43,804 nt of DNA. It comes from Acidobacteriota bacterium (GTDB taxonomy: Bacteria > Acidobacteriota > Terriglobia > Bryobacterales > Bryobacteraceae). The notes beneath the pieces are model-generated. The model did no database searches. It saw only the letters and a list, made by a program, of their open reading frames with translations, and had not been told where the DNA came from. The stretch's first letter is position 1. Each line of letters opens with the position of its first letter. The stretch is taken from the NCBI GenBank assembly GCA_016871155.1, contig VFZO01000019.1:1-43804 (forward strand), given 5' to 3'. Below are positions 6,705 to 15,742 of this stretch, one piece after another. The translations under genes and the position numbers were made by a program.

Positions 6705-9700
6705 ATGCGATTTCTCGTAATCTTCCCGCTTGCCGCCACCATGATGTGGGCGCAGCAAACGACGGCCACGTTCTACGCCGTTCTTAGCGATGCGACCGGC
6801 GCAACGGTGCCGGCCGCCACGGTAACGATCACCCACGACGGCACGGGGGCGGTGACAACGCGCACCTCCAACGAAGCCGGCGAGGCGATTTTCGACTTCT
6901 TGCGCGTTGGCTCCTACACGGTCAAGATTGAGGCGAAGGGCTTCAAACGCGCCGAAAGCAAGGGCATCGAATTCTCCGCCGCGCAGAACGTGCGCCAAAC
7001 GTACACGCTGGAAATCGGCTCTACCGCGGAGACGATCAACGTCGAGGGCTCCGCACCGCTCATCAACGCGGTGTCGTCCGAACAACTGAACACATTCGAC
7101 AACGCGAAGATTCAGGACCTGCCCGTTTTCCGCCGCAACTACACCGGACTGCTGGCGCTGAACAGCGGAGTAACGATGGCGCCGGAGGGCGTGCGTATGA
7201 ACGGCGTCGGCAAGAACGGCGTGTCCTATAACGTGGACGGAACCGACGCCGGCGGCAACCCCGAGGGCCGTTACTCTTCGAACTATTTGCAGCCGAACCT
7301 GATCGACATCATGTCGATCGAGGCGATTCAAGAGGTACACACCATCAAGGGCGTGCCGCCCGCCGAGTACGGCAACATGGTGGCCGGGCAGGTCAATCTG
7401 CTCAGCCGTTCGGGCGGCAATCAGATGCACGGCAGTTTGTTCAACAACAACCGCACCGAGAATCTCGACGCGCGCAATCAGCGCCTCGCCAACAAGCCCG
7501 GCATCACCTTCAATCAATTCGGCGGCTCGCTGGGCGGTCCTATCCGGAAGGACCGGATCTTTTTCTTCGGCGTCTATGAGGGCTATCGCGAACGCGCCTT
7601 CGCGCTGATTCAGGAGACGCTGATGACACCGCGGCTTCGCAACGACGCGCTGCGTTCCAACCCGGCGCTCGACATTTACCTGAAGCATATTCCCCTGCCG
7701 AACCAGCCCTTCGGCCCGAACGACGACACGGCGCTGTTTCTCTCTCCCGCCTCCTCGCGGCGCGACGACAACCACATCGACTTCAAGACCGACTTCCGGC
7801 TGCGCGGCACCAGCAATCTTTCGCTCAGCTACACACGCGGCCGGCCGTATCAGTATCAGCCGCGCCACTATCTGAACCGCGCCAATGACCGCGAATTCCA
7901 GATCTGGGACGAGCGCGGCACAGCCAACTACATCACCGGCGGGGCCGACTGGACCTCGGAGACGCGCTTCGGCTACCACCTCACCGACATGAACCGCGAG
8001 GACGCCTTCTTCTTTCAGCAAATAGATCCGGCGAACAAGAACGAAGGCCTGCCCTTTGGCCGGCGCGTTCCTCGGCTCAGCTTTCCCGGTGTGGCCAATC
8101 CAGATCACGAACTGTATGGAATGGAAGGCCGCACCTACAACTTCGATCAGAAGTACGCCAAGCACGTGGGCTCCCATTCGCTCAAGTTCGGCTTCTCCGT
8201 CCGACGCGACTGCTGCAAACGGCTGAATCCGGAAGCTCCGAACATCGCGTTCGCCAACCGCGCCGACCTGCTGGCGAATATTCCGAACGCCATTGGGCCT
8301 ACGTACGGCAACGGCGACTACAACGCCAAGATGTATCAGATCGGCGGGTTCGCGCAGACCGATTGGCGTTTCCGAAAGAATTTGACACTCAACCTCGGCA
8401 TTCGCTACGACATCTTCACGCATCTGGTTCCGGAAGCGAAGGACACCGCGCCGGAGACGGGCATCTACAATCCGAACGGTTTGCTGGATTCGAACTTCAA
8501 CGTTGGACCCATCCGCCCTCGCGATAACCCATATGAATCCGACAAGTGGGTGAACCTGGGGCCGCGCGCGGGCTTTGCGTACAACGTGGGCGGCAAAAGC
8601 AAGACGGTGATTCGCGGCGGCGCCGGAGTGTTGTTCAGCGGCCAAGTGGCGGGCGCCATGTGGGCGCACGTGCAACCCACGGCCAACGCGCCTTTCCGCT
8701 TTAACTTCATCCGCGCCGACGTTATTCGTTTGGGTTTGAAGTGGCCCTCCTATAACGACGATTTAATCCGCGTGATCGAATCGGAAACCAAGGCCAGAGG
8801 CTGGATCAATACGTTCTCGGTGGTGGATCCCAACCTGCAGAATCCCTACACCATGCAGTTCACGTTCGGTATTCAGCGAGAACTGACCAAGGACATTGCT
8901 ATCGAAACCGCCTACGTCGGAAACCGTGGCGTGAAGTTTCTGATGCAGCGCTGGATGAACGAACCGGATCGGGTCACTGGGCTCCGGCCGAATCCGCGGC
9001 TCAACGTAAATTACTACGTGGACGCCACGCAGCAGTCGTTTTACTCGTCGTGGCAGACGTCGCTGCGCAAACGTTTCTCGCAGAGCTTCAGCACCTCCCT
9101 GCACTACACGTGGGGCCGGGCACTGTCGACGGCGGGAGGCGATATCGGAGCTTACTATCAGGGCGACGCCGACGCGCGGACCCAGGAGTTCTTCAATCCG
9201 CGCGCCGATCGCGGCCCAAACACGGGCGACATTCAGCACTACTTCACGGGCGACTACATTTGGGAAGCCCCGAAGTTCAAAAACCTGAAGCATGCGGCGC
9301 TCCGGCACATTGTGGGCGGCTGGCAGGTGTCAGGCACCTTCCTGGCAAGGACCGGCACACCGGTCCAGCTTTCGCAGGCCGGCACCACGCGCCAGGTGGC
9401 GCGGCCAGACTACGTGGGCGGCCAGGTTTATTTGGACAACTACCGCTCCACGCTCCGCTATCTGAACACCTCGGCGTTCGCGCTGGTGCCGCTGCATCCG
9501 GTATCTCGCGCGGGCGTCCGGCCCGGCAACGTCGGCAACAACGCGATTCGCGACCCCGGCTCCATCAACTTCAATACGCAAATCTCGAAAGAGTTCGCGC
9601 TTACCGAAGCGATGCGGCTACGGCTCGGCGCCGACATGTTCAACTTCTTCAATCACACAAATCTCACGGGGCTTGTCACAAACGTGAACAACCGCTTCTT

Positions 9701-9764
9701 TGGGGAATTGCAGGGCACGGCCGGGGCACGCCAGTTGCAGATGAACGTGCGGCTGAGCTGGTAG
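6705..9764 (+). CDS. TonB-dependent receptor-like outer membrane protein with carboxypeptidase-regulatory-like domain
   Basis: 1019 residues from ATG 6705; a GTG two codons upstream is also in frame. Signal peptide MRFLVIFPLAATMMWAQ. Residues about 20-105 form a carboxypeptidase-regulatory-like beta-sandwich (GATVPAATVTITHDGTG, LRVGSYTVKIEAKGF), followed by a plug-like region (SINAV-type loop, RMNGVGKNGVSYNVDGTD, EYGNMVAGQVN) and a long beta-barrel ending in LQMNVRLSW with a terminal aromatic. Acidobacteria carry dozens of these receptors, thought to import oligosaccharides or other large nutrients using TonB energy. A tonB gene lies at 32900-33643. It sits downstream of the sugar isomerase-like gene, but the ligand is unknown. 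Confidence 0.88.
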   Translation: MRFLVIFPLAATMMWAQQTTATFYAVLSDATGATVPAATVTITHDGTGAVTTRTSNEAGEAIFDFLRVGSYTVKIEAKGFKRAESKGIEFSAAQNVRQTYTLEIGSTAETINVEGSAPLINAVSSEQLNTFDNAKIQDLPVFRRNYTGLLALNSGVTMAPEGVRMNGVGKNGVSYNVDGTDAGGNPEGRYSSNYLQPNLIDIMSIEAIQEVHTIKGVPPAEYGNMVAGQVNLLSRSGGNQMHGSLFNNNRTENLDARNQRLANKPGITFNQFGGSLGGPIRKDRIFFFGVYEGYRERAFALIQETLMTPRLRNDALRSNPALDIYLKHIPLPNQPFGPNDDTALFLSPASSRRDDNHIDFKTDFRLRGTSNLSLSYTRGRPYQYQPRHYLNRANDREFQIWDERGTANYITGGADWTSETRFGYHLTDMNREDAFFFQQIDPANKNEGLPFGRRVPRLSFPGVANPDHELYGMEGRTYNFDQKYAKHVGSHSLKFGFSVRRDCCKRLNPEAPNIAFANRADLLANIPNAIGPTYGNGDYNAKMYQIGGFAQTDWRFRKNLTLNLGIRYDIFTHLVPEAKDTAPETGIYNPNGLLDSNFNVGPIRPRDNPYESDKWVNLGPRAGFAYNVGGKSKTVIRGGAGVLFSGQVAGAMWAHVQPTANAPFRFNFIRADVIRLGLKWPSYNDDLIRVIESETKARGWINTFSVVDPNLQNPYTMQFTFGIQRELTKDIAIETAYVGNRGVKFLMQRWMNEPDRVTGLRPNPRLNVNYYVDATQQSFYSSWQTSLRKRFSQSFSTSLHYTWGRALSTAGGDIGAYYQGDADARTQEFFNPRADRGPNTGDIQHYFTGDYIWEAPKFKNLKHAALRHIVGGWQVSGTFLARTGTPVQLSQAGTTRQVARPDYVGGQVYLDNYRSTLRYLNTSAFALVPLHPVSRAGVRPGNVGNNAIRDPGSINFNTQISKEFALTEAMRLRLGADMFNFFNHTNLTGLVTNVNNRFFGELQGTAGARQLQMNVRLSW

Positions 9765-9806
9765 GTACAATGACAATGGCGGCGTGCCGAGCCGCCGTTG
9801 CTCCGC

Positions 9807-10265
9807 ATGAAGAAGATTGCCCTGCTGCTGGCCGCGCTGTTCGCGGTCCTGCAGTTTGTTCCCGCCGCACCGCCTAAATCGAATCCCTCCTTCGATGCCG
9901 CGAAGAGTTTCGAGGCGGTGATGCGGCCGCCCGGGGATGTGCTCGCCACTCTGCGGCGGGCGTGTTTTGACTGTCACTCGAACGAAACGCGCTGGCCGGC
10001 CTACTCCTACGTCGCGCCGGTTTCGTGGCTTGTGCAGAATCACGTAGCCGATGGGCGCCGGCACTTGAACTTCTCCGAATGGCTGTTGGCCAACGAGACA
10101 GGGTTCTCGGATTGGAGCGGCTTCGAAAAAGTTTGCACGGAGGTGCGGACCGGCGCGATGCCGATGCCAGGGTACGTTTCGCTGCACCCCGATGCGGCGT
10201 TGAGTGAGGCCGACTCGAAAACCGTCTGTGCATGGGTGGATTCAAAGTTGGCGGGGGCCCGATGA
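9807..10265 (+). CDS. Secreted haem-binding domain protein (CxxCH)
   Basis: 152 residues from ATG 9807 (a TTG three codons upstream is also in frame). Signal peptide MKKIALLLAALFAVLQFVPAA. The mature part carries a single c-type haem motif, CFDCH, followed by NETRWPAYSYVAPVSWLVQNHV and LNFSEW, which is characteristic of the haem-binding domain family found in periplasmic cytochromes. A later MPMPGY supplies a likely methionine ligand. Expected in the periplasm as a small electron carrier or haem sensor. Its stop overlaps the next gene (ATGA), so the two are probably co-translated. Confidence 0.82.
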   Translation: MKKIALLLAALFAVLQFVPAAPPKSNPSFDAAKSFEAVMRPPGDVLATLRRACFDCHSNETRWPAYSYVAPVSWLVQNHVADGRRHLNFSEWLLANETGFSDWSGFEKVCTEVRTGAMPMPGYVSLHPDAALSEADSKTVCAWVDSKLAGAR

Positions 10266-11248
10266 GGTGCCTGCTGTGGGCGGGATTCGCGTTCGCGGCA
10301 TTCGCGCAACATGAGCTGCAGGTCACCTTCCTAACGGGCGACATGCGGGCGGAGCGCTGGACACTGCTGGATGGCCAATTGCGGCGGGAGTCCGGCGGCG
10401 TGACGGTGTTGGGACGGGATGCCGCGGAGACGGTTTCCGCATCAAAAACCCAAAGTGTCAGCCGGGTCGCGGAGCTGCCGCCGATTCGCTGGCAGGGGGT
10501 GGAAGCCGCCGGCGCCGAGTGCCAGGGCGGCGGTTGGACCATACGCGTCCATTGGATTGAGCATCCGGCGGCGGAGGCGCTCCGGCCCGTGCATCCGGCC
10601 GCCGTCCTGCCGGAGCGATGCCTGCCTCCCAACCGGTTGCCGGTTCGGTTGGAAGTTTTCGAAGGACCGGTGGCGCCCCATCCGTTCGCCGCTCTGCGTG
10701 TCCGAAGCGCAGGGCCGGCCGTGCCGGCCACACCGCCACCGGGAACGTGGGCCGAGTTCCGGGCGAAGGCCGCTCGCCCGCTGCTCGCCGAGCGCCTGGA
10801 ATACGCCGAAGAAAAAATCGACAGCGCCGTGCCTGCGCATCGGGCCGCCGCCCTGGAAACCGCGGCCCGGCTATCCTGGCAATCCGGGCAGTTCGACAAG
10901 GCCGCCAGGTATGCGGCCCGGCTGATCGAAACGCCTTCTGCCGCGCGCTACCACCTGCACAATGCGCACACCATGCTCGGCGTGCTGGCTCTGCGAAAGG
11001 ACGACACCGCTTCGGCGCTGAAGCACCTGAAGGAATCGGGCGCGCCGGAACCCGTGCCCGTGCGTATCGACCTGGCGGAGCGCTTGCTCGCGCTGGGCGA
11101 ACTGGAGGCCGTCGCCCGCTTCTATCAGGCGGCCGCGACGGAGAATCAGGAGCTGCGCCGCCAGTATCAGGAGATCGCGGCCTCGCTACGCAGAAAAGTG
11201 ATTCCGCCCCTGGGCCGGCATCAACCCAGGTTCGAGGAACCTCGCTAG
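10262..11248 (+). CDS. Secreted protein of unknown function with TPR-like C-terminus
   Basis: 328 residues. ATG at 10262 overlaps the previous stop as ATGA and begins a clear signal peptide (MRCLLWAGFAFAAFAQ). Residues about 20-150 are a beta-rich region I cannot assign. From about 180 on the sequence is helical with paired-helix spacing (AARLSWQSGQFDKAARYAARL, LGVLALRKDDTASALKHLKES, LAERLLALGELEAVARFYQAA), resembling two or three degenerate tetratricopeptide repeats. Coupling to the haem-binding protein suggests a joint periplasmic role. Its stop codon TAG shares the palindrome CTAG with the stop of the convergent HAD gene. Confidence 0.7.
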   Translation: MRCLLWAGFAFAAFAQHELQVTFLTGDMRAERWTLLDGQLRRESGGVTVLGRDAAETVSASKTQSVSRVAELPPIRWQGVEAAGAECQGGGWTIRVHWIEHPAAEALRPVHPAAVLPERCLPPNRLPVRLEVFEGPVAPHPFAALRVRSAGPAVPATPPPGTWAEFRAKAARPLLAERLEYAEEKIDSAVPAHRAAALETAARLSWQSGQFDKAARYAARLIETPSAARYHLHNAHTMLGVLALRKDDTASALKHLKESGAPEPVPVRIDLAERLLALGELEAVARFYQAAATENQELRRQYQEIAASLRRKVIPPLGRHQPRFEEPR

Positions 11249-11856
11249 ACGGCCACGCCCCGTGCTCGCAGATCGCCCAGCAGTTTTTCGTAGCCCAGAA
11301 ACTGTTCGGCCTGAATGCCGGCCTTGCGGGCCCCGTCGACGTAGTCCGGAATATCGTCGGTGAAGAAGCACTCGCCGGGCTCGGCCTGCGCTTCGGCCAG
11401 GGCCGCGGCGTAGATGCGCGGATCCGGTTTCATCGCCTTCACCTCGTGCGAGAGGATCAGATGGTCGAACTCCCTTAGAATCGGATACGCCTCCCACACC
11501 ATTTCAAAGTGAATCGAATTGGTGTTGGAAAGCACAAGCAGGCGATGGCCCTTCTTAAGCTCCCGCACGAGTTCCACGGGAATCAGCGTATGCGGCAGGA
11601 AGATGGCGCTCCAGATCTCCCGAAAGCGCTCGTAGGTGATCTGCGCATCCAGCACTTCGGTGACCTTTTCGACAAATGGGCGGGCCTCGATCTGGCCCGA
11701 TTCGAGCATCGGCACAAGGCCGGTGGCGCGGATGCGCTCCGGAATCTCGGCGGCCGGATAATCGACGTGCTCGGCCAGGGCTTCGTAGCCGCGCCGGAAA
11801 TCGAAGGGGATGATTACGTTCCCCATGTCGAAAATAATCGTCTTCAGTTGGCTCAT
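11245..11856 (-). CDS. HAD-superfamily phosphatase (YihX-like, subfamily IA)
   Basis: 203 residues from the ATG at 11854-11856, chosen because GGAG lies six bases upstream and the protein then begins MSQLKTIIFDMGNVI. All four HAD motifs are visible: FDMGNV (nucleophile aspartate), LSNTN (motif II), K in KAMKPDPRIY (motif III), FTDDIPDYVDGA (motif IV). The DxGNV form and length match YihX-like alpha-glucose-1-phosphate phosphatases, but the substrate is inferred only by family. It converges on the preceding plus-strand gene with a 4-base stop overlap (CTAG) and no terminator between them. Confidence 0.85.
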   Translation of the reverse strand: MSQLKTIIFDMGNVIIPFDFRRGYEALAEHVDYPAAEIPERIRATGLVPMLESGQIEARPFVEKVTEVLDAQITYERFREIWSAIFLPHTLIPVELVRELKKGHRLLVLSNTNSIHFEMVWEAYPILREFDHLILSHEVKAMKPDPRIYAAALAEAQAEPGECFFTDDIPDYVDGARKAGIQAEQFLGYEKLLGDLRARGVAV

Positions 11857-11929
11857 TGAAAACTCCATGCTAACAATCCGGGCTTGACATGGACAGGCAA
11901 TGCATCGATAATCGAGGCAACGATAGGCA

Positions 11930-12253
11930 ATGGCTTCCGAACTCATGCCTGGCACGCTGGACCTTCTTGTTCTCAAGACGCTGACGCGCGGCCCGCTTCA
12001 CGGCTACGGCATCGCGCAATATCTGCTCGCGGCCTCCGCCCAGCACTTGCAGGTTGGCGAAGGCTCCCTGTACCCGGCGCTGCAGCGTTTGCTGGTGAAC
12101 GGCTGGGCCGAGGCGGAATGGAAGGCCTCCGAAACCGGCCGCCGCGCCCGCTTCTACAAGTTGACCTCCGCCGGACGCCGCCGCCTAAAGGAGGAGGAGC
12201 AGGAGTTTGACCGCATGGTGGACGCGATCCGCATGGTGCTGAAGACGTCATGA
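11930..12253 (+). CDS. PadR-family transcriptional regulator
   Basis: 107 residues. A winged-helix protein: MPGTLDLLVLKTLTRGPLHGYGIAQYL is the PadR N-terminus, with VGEGSLYPALQRLLVNGWAEAEW as the recognition helix and wing, and a C-terminal dimerisation helix (RRRLKEEEQEFDRMVDAI). The stop overlaps the start of the permease by ATGA. In acidobacteria PadR genes are regularly paired with ADOP-type permeases and probably control them. Confidence 0.92.
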   Translation: MASELMPGTLDLLVLKTLTRGPLHGYGIAQYLLAASAQHLQVGEGSLYPALQRLLVNGWAEAEWKASETGRRARFYKLTSAGRRRLKEEEQEFDRMVDAIRMVLKTS

Positions 12254-14805
12254 ACTGGCGAAACGTTTGGAACCGGCTGCGGGGCAAGCCTTCGGCGCAC
12301 GAAGAAGAATTGGACGAGGAGCTGGCCTTCCACATCGAGATGTCCGCGAAAGCGCTTCGGGAACAGGGTCTTTCGCCGGAGGAAGCGCTTCACCGCGCGC
12401 GCCGCGGGGCCGGTAACCTGACATTGGCTCGTGAACAGGCTCGCGAGGCGTGGGCGTTCGTCTGGCTGCGCGACTTCGGGCAAGACGTGCGCTATGGCGC
12501 GCGGGCGTTACGCGCCAATCCGGGATACACACTCACCACGGTCGCGGCGCTGACGCTCGGCATCGGCGTAACGGGCATTGTGTTTTCGATCTTCAACACG
12601 CTGGTCTATGCGCCCATGAATCTTCGTGATGCGGCTTCGCTGGTACACGTGCTGGCGGAGCGGCGCGAGCCCGGCCGCTTCTCAGGCCTTCCCTGGCCGG
12701 AGGTCCGTCATCTGGCGAAGAATTCAAAGTCCGTGCAAGCTCTCGTGGGGTTCGATATGACCGGCGCGCGTATCAGCCGGGGCGATTTCGTTTGGACCGG
12801 CCGCGGCATCGTAGCGACGGAGAACTTTTTCGACGTTCTGGGTACCGGCTTCGCGCTGGGGCGCGGTTTTTCTGCGTCCACGGGAGACCTCAAGAATCCG
12901 GCTCCAGAGATGGTTCTGCACTACGACACGTGGCGGTCGCGCTTCGGCGGTGACCCGAAGATCATCGGCGAATGGCTGGATGTAAACAGTTTTCGAATCC
13001 AGGTGACCGGAGTCGCCGCGCCAGGATTTGACGGACCGTTTCCGGTTGCGCCGCAATTCTGGTTGCCTGCACCATGGCGCGACAAATTGCACCCCGGCCT
13101 GCTGACCATCGACACAATGGACTCCTGCTGCACCGAGATCATGGCGCGTTTGCGGCCGGGCGTCACGCGCGAACAGGCCACGGCGGAACTCGCCACCGTC
13201 AGCGCCGCCTTCCGCGAGACGCTGAAACGGAAGGCCGACCGCTTCCTGCTGACGGACCCGGTGGTGCTTTCGAATCCCCGGTTCTTCAAGCAGGCCGCGC
13301 CAGTCTTTCTGGCCGCGGGAGTGGCGGCTTTGCTGATTCTGCTGCTGGCGTGCGCAAACGCGGCGAACATGCAGTTGGCGCGGGCGATGAGCCGGCGCCG
13401 GGAGATCGCCGTGCGCATCTCGCTTGGCGCGGGGCGCGGACGGCTGCTGCGGCAACTCGTCACAGAGAGCCTGTTGCTCGCCGCACTCGCCTCCACGGCC
13501 TCGCTGGCGTTGTCCATCTGGCTGCCAGACTTCGTCCTTCGATTCGTGATGCCATCCGAAGACCGCTGGGGTTTTTCCATCCAATTGGACTGGCGTGTCG
13601 TCGCGGCCACGGCCGGTTTGACGGTGCTTGCGGCGCTGTTCTCAGGCTTGGCCCCGGCGCTCTCCGTATTGAGGGAAACCGTACGATCGTCCAACCGGCT
13701 GCGCTTCGTCCTGCTGGCGATTCAGGTAGCGCTGTGCGCCACACTGCTCAGCGGCTCCGCGCTTTTGCTGCGCGCGGTGCAAGCGGCGAAGGCCGTACCG
13801 GCCGGTTTCGCGTTCCATGACGTCGCCAGGCTGCGGCCGAATCTGAATTCAAGCGGCGCGAACAATCTGCAGTCCGCCTCGGTGATCGGACAGTTGCGGG
13901 AGCGCCTGGGCGCCATAGGCGGCGTTTCGGAAGTCGCGCATACCAATGTGGTGCCGTTGGGCGACTCCTTCACCGGCACCCGGTTCCCGCACCCGGAGAC
14001 GAAGGTGGAGCGGCCAGTGGGGTTCGCCCATGTCTCCGCCAATTTCCTGCGGACGCTGCGCATCCCCATCCTGGCCGGCCGCGATTTCGAACCGGCCGAT
14101 GAAGGCCGAAAGGATGTTTTCATCATCGATCAGGCGCTGGCCAGAGAGTTCTGGCCCGGTCGCAACGCGGTCGGCCAGGTACTAGGTGGGCGGACCGTGA
14201 TCGGCGTAGCGGCGGAGATCCATGTCCAGGGTCTGCACAGCGGTGAGCCGCAGACCTGGGTGCCTTCCAAGGGAGAGGCCGCTTCGGAGTTGTTGATCCG
14301 GCACTCCGGAACGCCGCTCGGCGACCTAACCCGCGCGGCCCTCGAACTGGATCGCCGCGTGTTTCCGGCCGCCGAGCCATACAGCCTGACGGTTGAAAAG
14401 GCGCGTGAGCAAGCGGTGACGGCCGCGGCCGTCGCGTCGGCGATGAGCGGGCTCGCTTTGTCATTGGCGTGCTTTGGACTCTATGGTGTAGCGGCCTACA
14501 TGGTTGGGCAGCGGAGGAAAGAGATCGGGATCCGGCTGGCGCTCGGCGCGCGGCCGGCGGAGATCGTCACGCTTGTGCTGGGCCAAAACGCTCGGGCGGT
14601 GGCCGCCGGTGGAGTGATCGGCGTTTGCGGGGCCGCCGGATTGGGGCAACTGCTGACGGGCATGCTCTACGGTGTCAAGCCCGCCGATCCGCCGGCGCTC
14701 TGTGCGGCGCTTGGCGTGTTGGGGCTGACCGCGCTGGCCGCCACGTGGCCGCCCGCGCGCAGGGCCTCGCGGATCGACCCATCCATTGCGTTGCGGCACG
14801 AGTGA
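12250..14805 (+). CDS. ABC-transporter-like permease, ADOP/MacB-FtsX family
   Basis: 851 residues. Short cytoplasmic N-terminus with DEELAFHIEM and a DVRYGARALRANPGYTLT linker, first membrane helix AALTLGIGVTGIVFSIFNTL, MacB periplasmic core domain, FtsX module 1 (AGVAALLILLLACANAANMQLARAMSRRREIAVRISLGA), a second periplasmic domain and FtsX module 2 (SLACFGLYGVAAYMVGQRRKEIGIRLALGA). This tandem arrangement is the acidobacterial duplicated orphan permease type; no ABC ATPase is adjacent. It may move or sense amphiphiles or peptides at the inner membrane. Translationally coupled to padR. Confidence 0.9.
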   Translation: MNWRNVWNRLRGKPSAHEEELDEELAFHIEMSAKALREQGLSPEEALHRARRGAGNLTLAREQAREAWAFVWLRDFGQDVRYGARALRANPGYTLTTVAALTLGIGVTGIVFSIFNTLVYAPMNLRDAASLVHVLAERREPGRFSGLPWPEVRHLAKNSKSVQALVGFDMTGARISRGDFVWTGRGIVATENFFDVLGTGFALGRGFSASTGDLKNPAPEMVLHYDTWRSRFGGDPKIIGEWLDVNSFRIQVTGVAAPGFDGPFPVAPQFWLPAPWRDKLHPGLLTIDTMDSCCTEIMARLRPGVTREQATAELATVSAAFRETLKRKADRFLLTDPVVLSNPRFFKQAAPVFLAAGVAALLILLLACANAANMQLARAMSRRREIAVRISLGAGRGRLLRQLVTESLLLAALASTASLALSIWLPDFVLRFVMPSEDRWGFSIQLDWRVVAATAGLTVLAALFSGLAPALSVLRETVRSSNRLRFVLLAIQVALCATLLSGSALLLRAVQAAKAVPAGFAFHDVARLRPNLNSSGANNLQSASVIGQLRERLGAIGGVSEVAHTNVVPLGDSFTGTRFPHPETKVERPVGFAHVSANFLRTLRIPILAGRDFEPADEGRKDVFIIDQALAREFWPGRNAVGQVLGGRTVIGVAAEIHVQGLHSGEPQTWVPSKGEAASELLIRHSGTPLGDLTRAALELDRRVFPAAEPYSLTVEKAREQAVTAAAVASAMSGLALSLACFGLYGVAAYMVGQRRKEIGIRLALGARPAEIVTLVLGQNARAVAAGGVIGVCGAAGLGQLLTGMLYGVKPADPPALCAALGVLGLTALAATWPPARRASRIDPSIALRHE

Positions 14806-14819
14806 GTTTGTGTAATTAT
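14786..14819 (+). promoter_or_regulatory. Possible argF promoter inside the end of the permease gene
   Basis: Two overlapping readings are possible: TTGCGT (14786) with TGTAAT (14811), 19 bases apart, or TTGCGG (14791) with AATTAT (14814), 17 apart. Either would start transcription within a few bases of the argF GTG, giving an almost leaderless mRNA. Weak matches. Confidence 0.3.
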
Positions 14820-14844
14820 TCAGATGGGTGAATAAAAATACAAT
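14807..14844 (+). promoter_or_regulatory. Tandem ARG boxes (ArgR operator) over the argF start
   Basis: Two sites match the ARG-box core TGAAT-wwww-ATTCA. Box 1 (core 14809-14822) is TGTGT-AATT-ATTCA, with 8 of 10 arm bases. Box 2 (core 14829-14842) is TGAAT-AAAA-ATACA, with 9 of 10. The 18-bp sites are two bases apart, centre to centre 20 bp, close to the one-helical-turn-pair spacing of known tandem ARG boxes. They cover the presumed -10 and the argF start, so arginine-loaded ArgR (encoded two genes downstream) would block the operon. Confidence 0.7.
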
Positions 14845-15739
14845 CGCGGCGGCCGACCTCCGCCAGGATCTGGACCTTACGCTAGACGAACTGCGCGCGC
14901 TGCTGTCCTTGGCAAGCGAAGTGAAGAAGCGTCCGCGAGAGTACGCTCAGGCGCTGGCCGGGCGCGCCCTCGCTCTCCTTTTTGAAAAACCATCTCTGCG
15001 CACACGCCTGACGTTTGAACTGGCCATTCAGCAGCTAGGCGGAAACGCCGTCACCACCATCGGAATGATCGGCGAACGCGAGCCGCTGAAAGACGTGGCC
15101 CGCAATCTGGACCGCTGGACCCAGGGCATTGTGGCGCGTGTATTTTCCCAGGACACGATCGAGAGCCTCGCCGTGTGGTCCCGCGTACCTGTGATTAACG
15201 CCTTGAGCGATCTCTATCACCCGTGCCAGGCGCTGGCCGACGTGCAGACGATTCACGAACGGTTCGGCCGATGGCAGGGCCTGAAGCTGGCCTTCGCGGG
15301 TGACGGCAACAACGTCGCACATTCGCTGATTTTTACCGCCGGCCGGCTGGGGATGCACGTGTCGATCGGTTGCCCGAAGTCCTACTCACCGAACCCGGCG
15401 CTGGTTGCGAAAGCGCGGGGCATGGGCATCAGCGTCGACGTGACGCACGATGTCGCCGCGGCAGTGGACGGCGCGCATGTGGTCTACACCGACGTGTGGG
15501 CCAGCATGGGCCAGGAGAGTGAGTCGGCCGAACGGCAGCGGGTCTTCGCGCCCTATCAAGTGAACTCCACGCTGATGGCAAAGGCCGCGAGCGACGCGAT
15601 TTTCCTGCATTGCCTGCCCGCCAAACGCGGTCAGGAGGTGACCGACGAAGTGATGGAGTCGGAAGGCTCCGCGATCTTCGACCAGGCCGAAAACCGGCTC
15701 CACGCGCAAAAAGCGCTACTGTTGATGCTCATCGATTAA
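14828..15739 (+). CDS. argF: Ornithine carbamoyltransferase
   Basis: 303 residues, the usual length. It makes citrulline from ornithine and carbamoyl phosphate (arginine biosynthesis, cytoplasm). Motifs: EKPSLRTRLTFE (phosphate-binding S-x-R-T-R), HPCQALAD, the ornithine-loop region around DVWASMGQE, and FLHCLPAKRG with the catalytic HCLP. Start is GTG at 14828; no Shine-Dalgarno precedes it and no other in-frame start keeps the N-terminal helix DLTLDELRALLSLA. The absence of a Shine-Dalgarno fits leaderless initiation. First gene of argF-argH-argR, with argH beginning three bases after its stop. Confidence 0.95.
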   Translation: MNKNTIAAADLRQDLDLTLDELRALLSLASEVKKRPREYAQALAGRALALLFEKPSLRTRLTFELAIQQLGGNAVTTIGMIGEREPLKDVARNLDRWTQGIVARVFSQDTIESLAVWSRVPVINALSDLYHPCQALADVQTIHERFGRWQGLKLAFAGDGNNVAHSLIFTAGRLGMHVSIGCPKSYSPNPALVAKARGMGISVDVTHDVAAAVDGAHVVYTDVWASMGQESESAERQRVFAPYQVNSTLMAKAASDAIFLHCLPAKRGQEVTDEVMESEGSAIFDQAENRLHAQKALLLMLID

Positions 15740-15742
15740 TCC

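Noticed and set aside
6672..8675. 667-residue minus-strand open frame antisense to the TonB-type receptor
   Set aside because: Shadow frame; the receptor with signal peptide, plug and barrel is the real gene.
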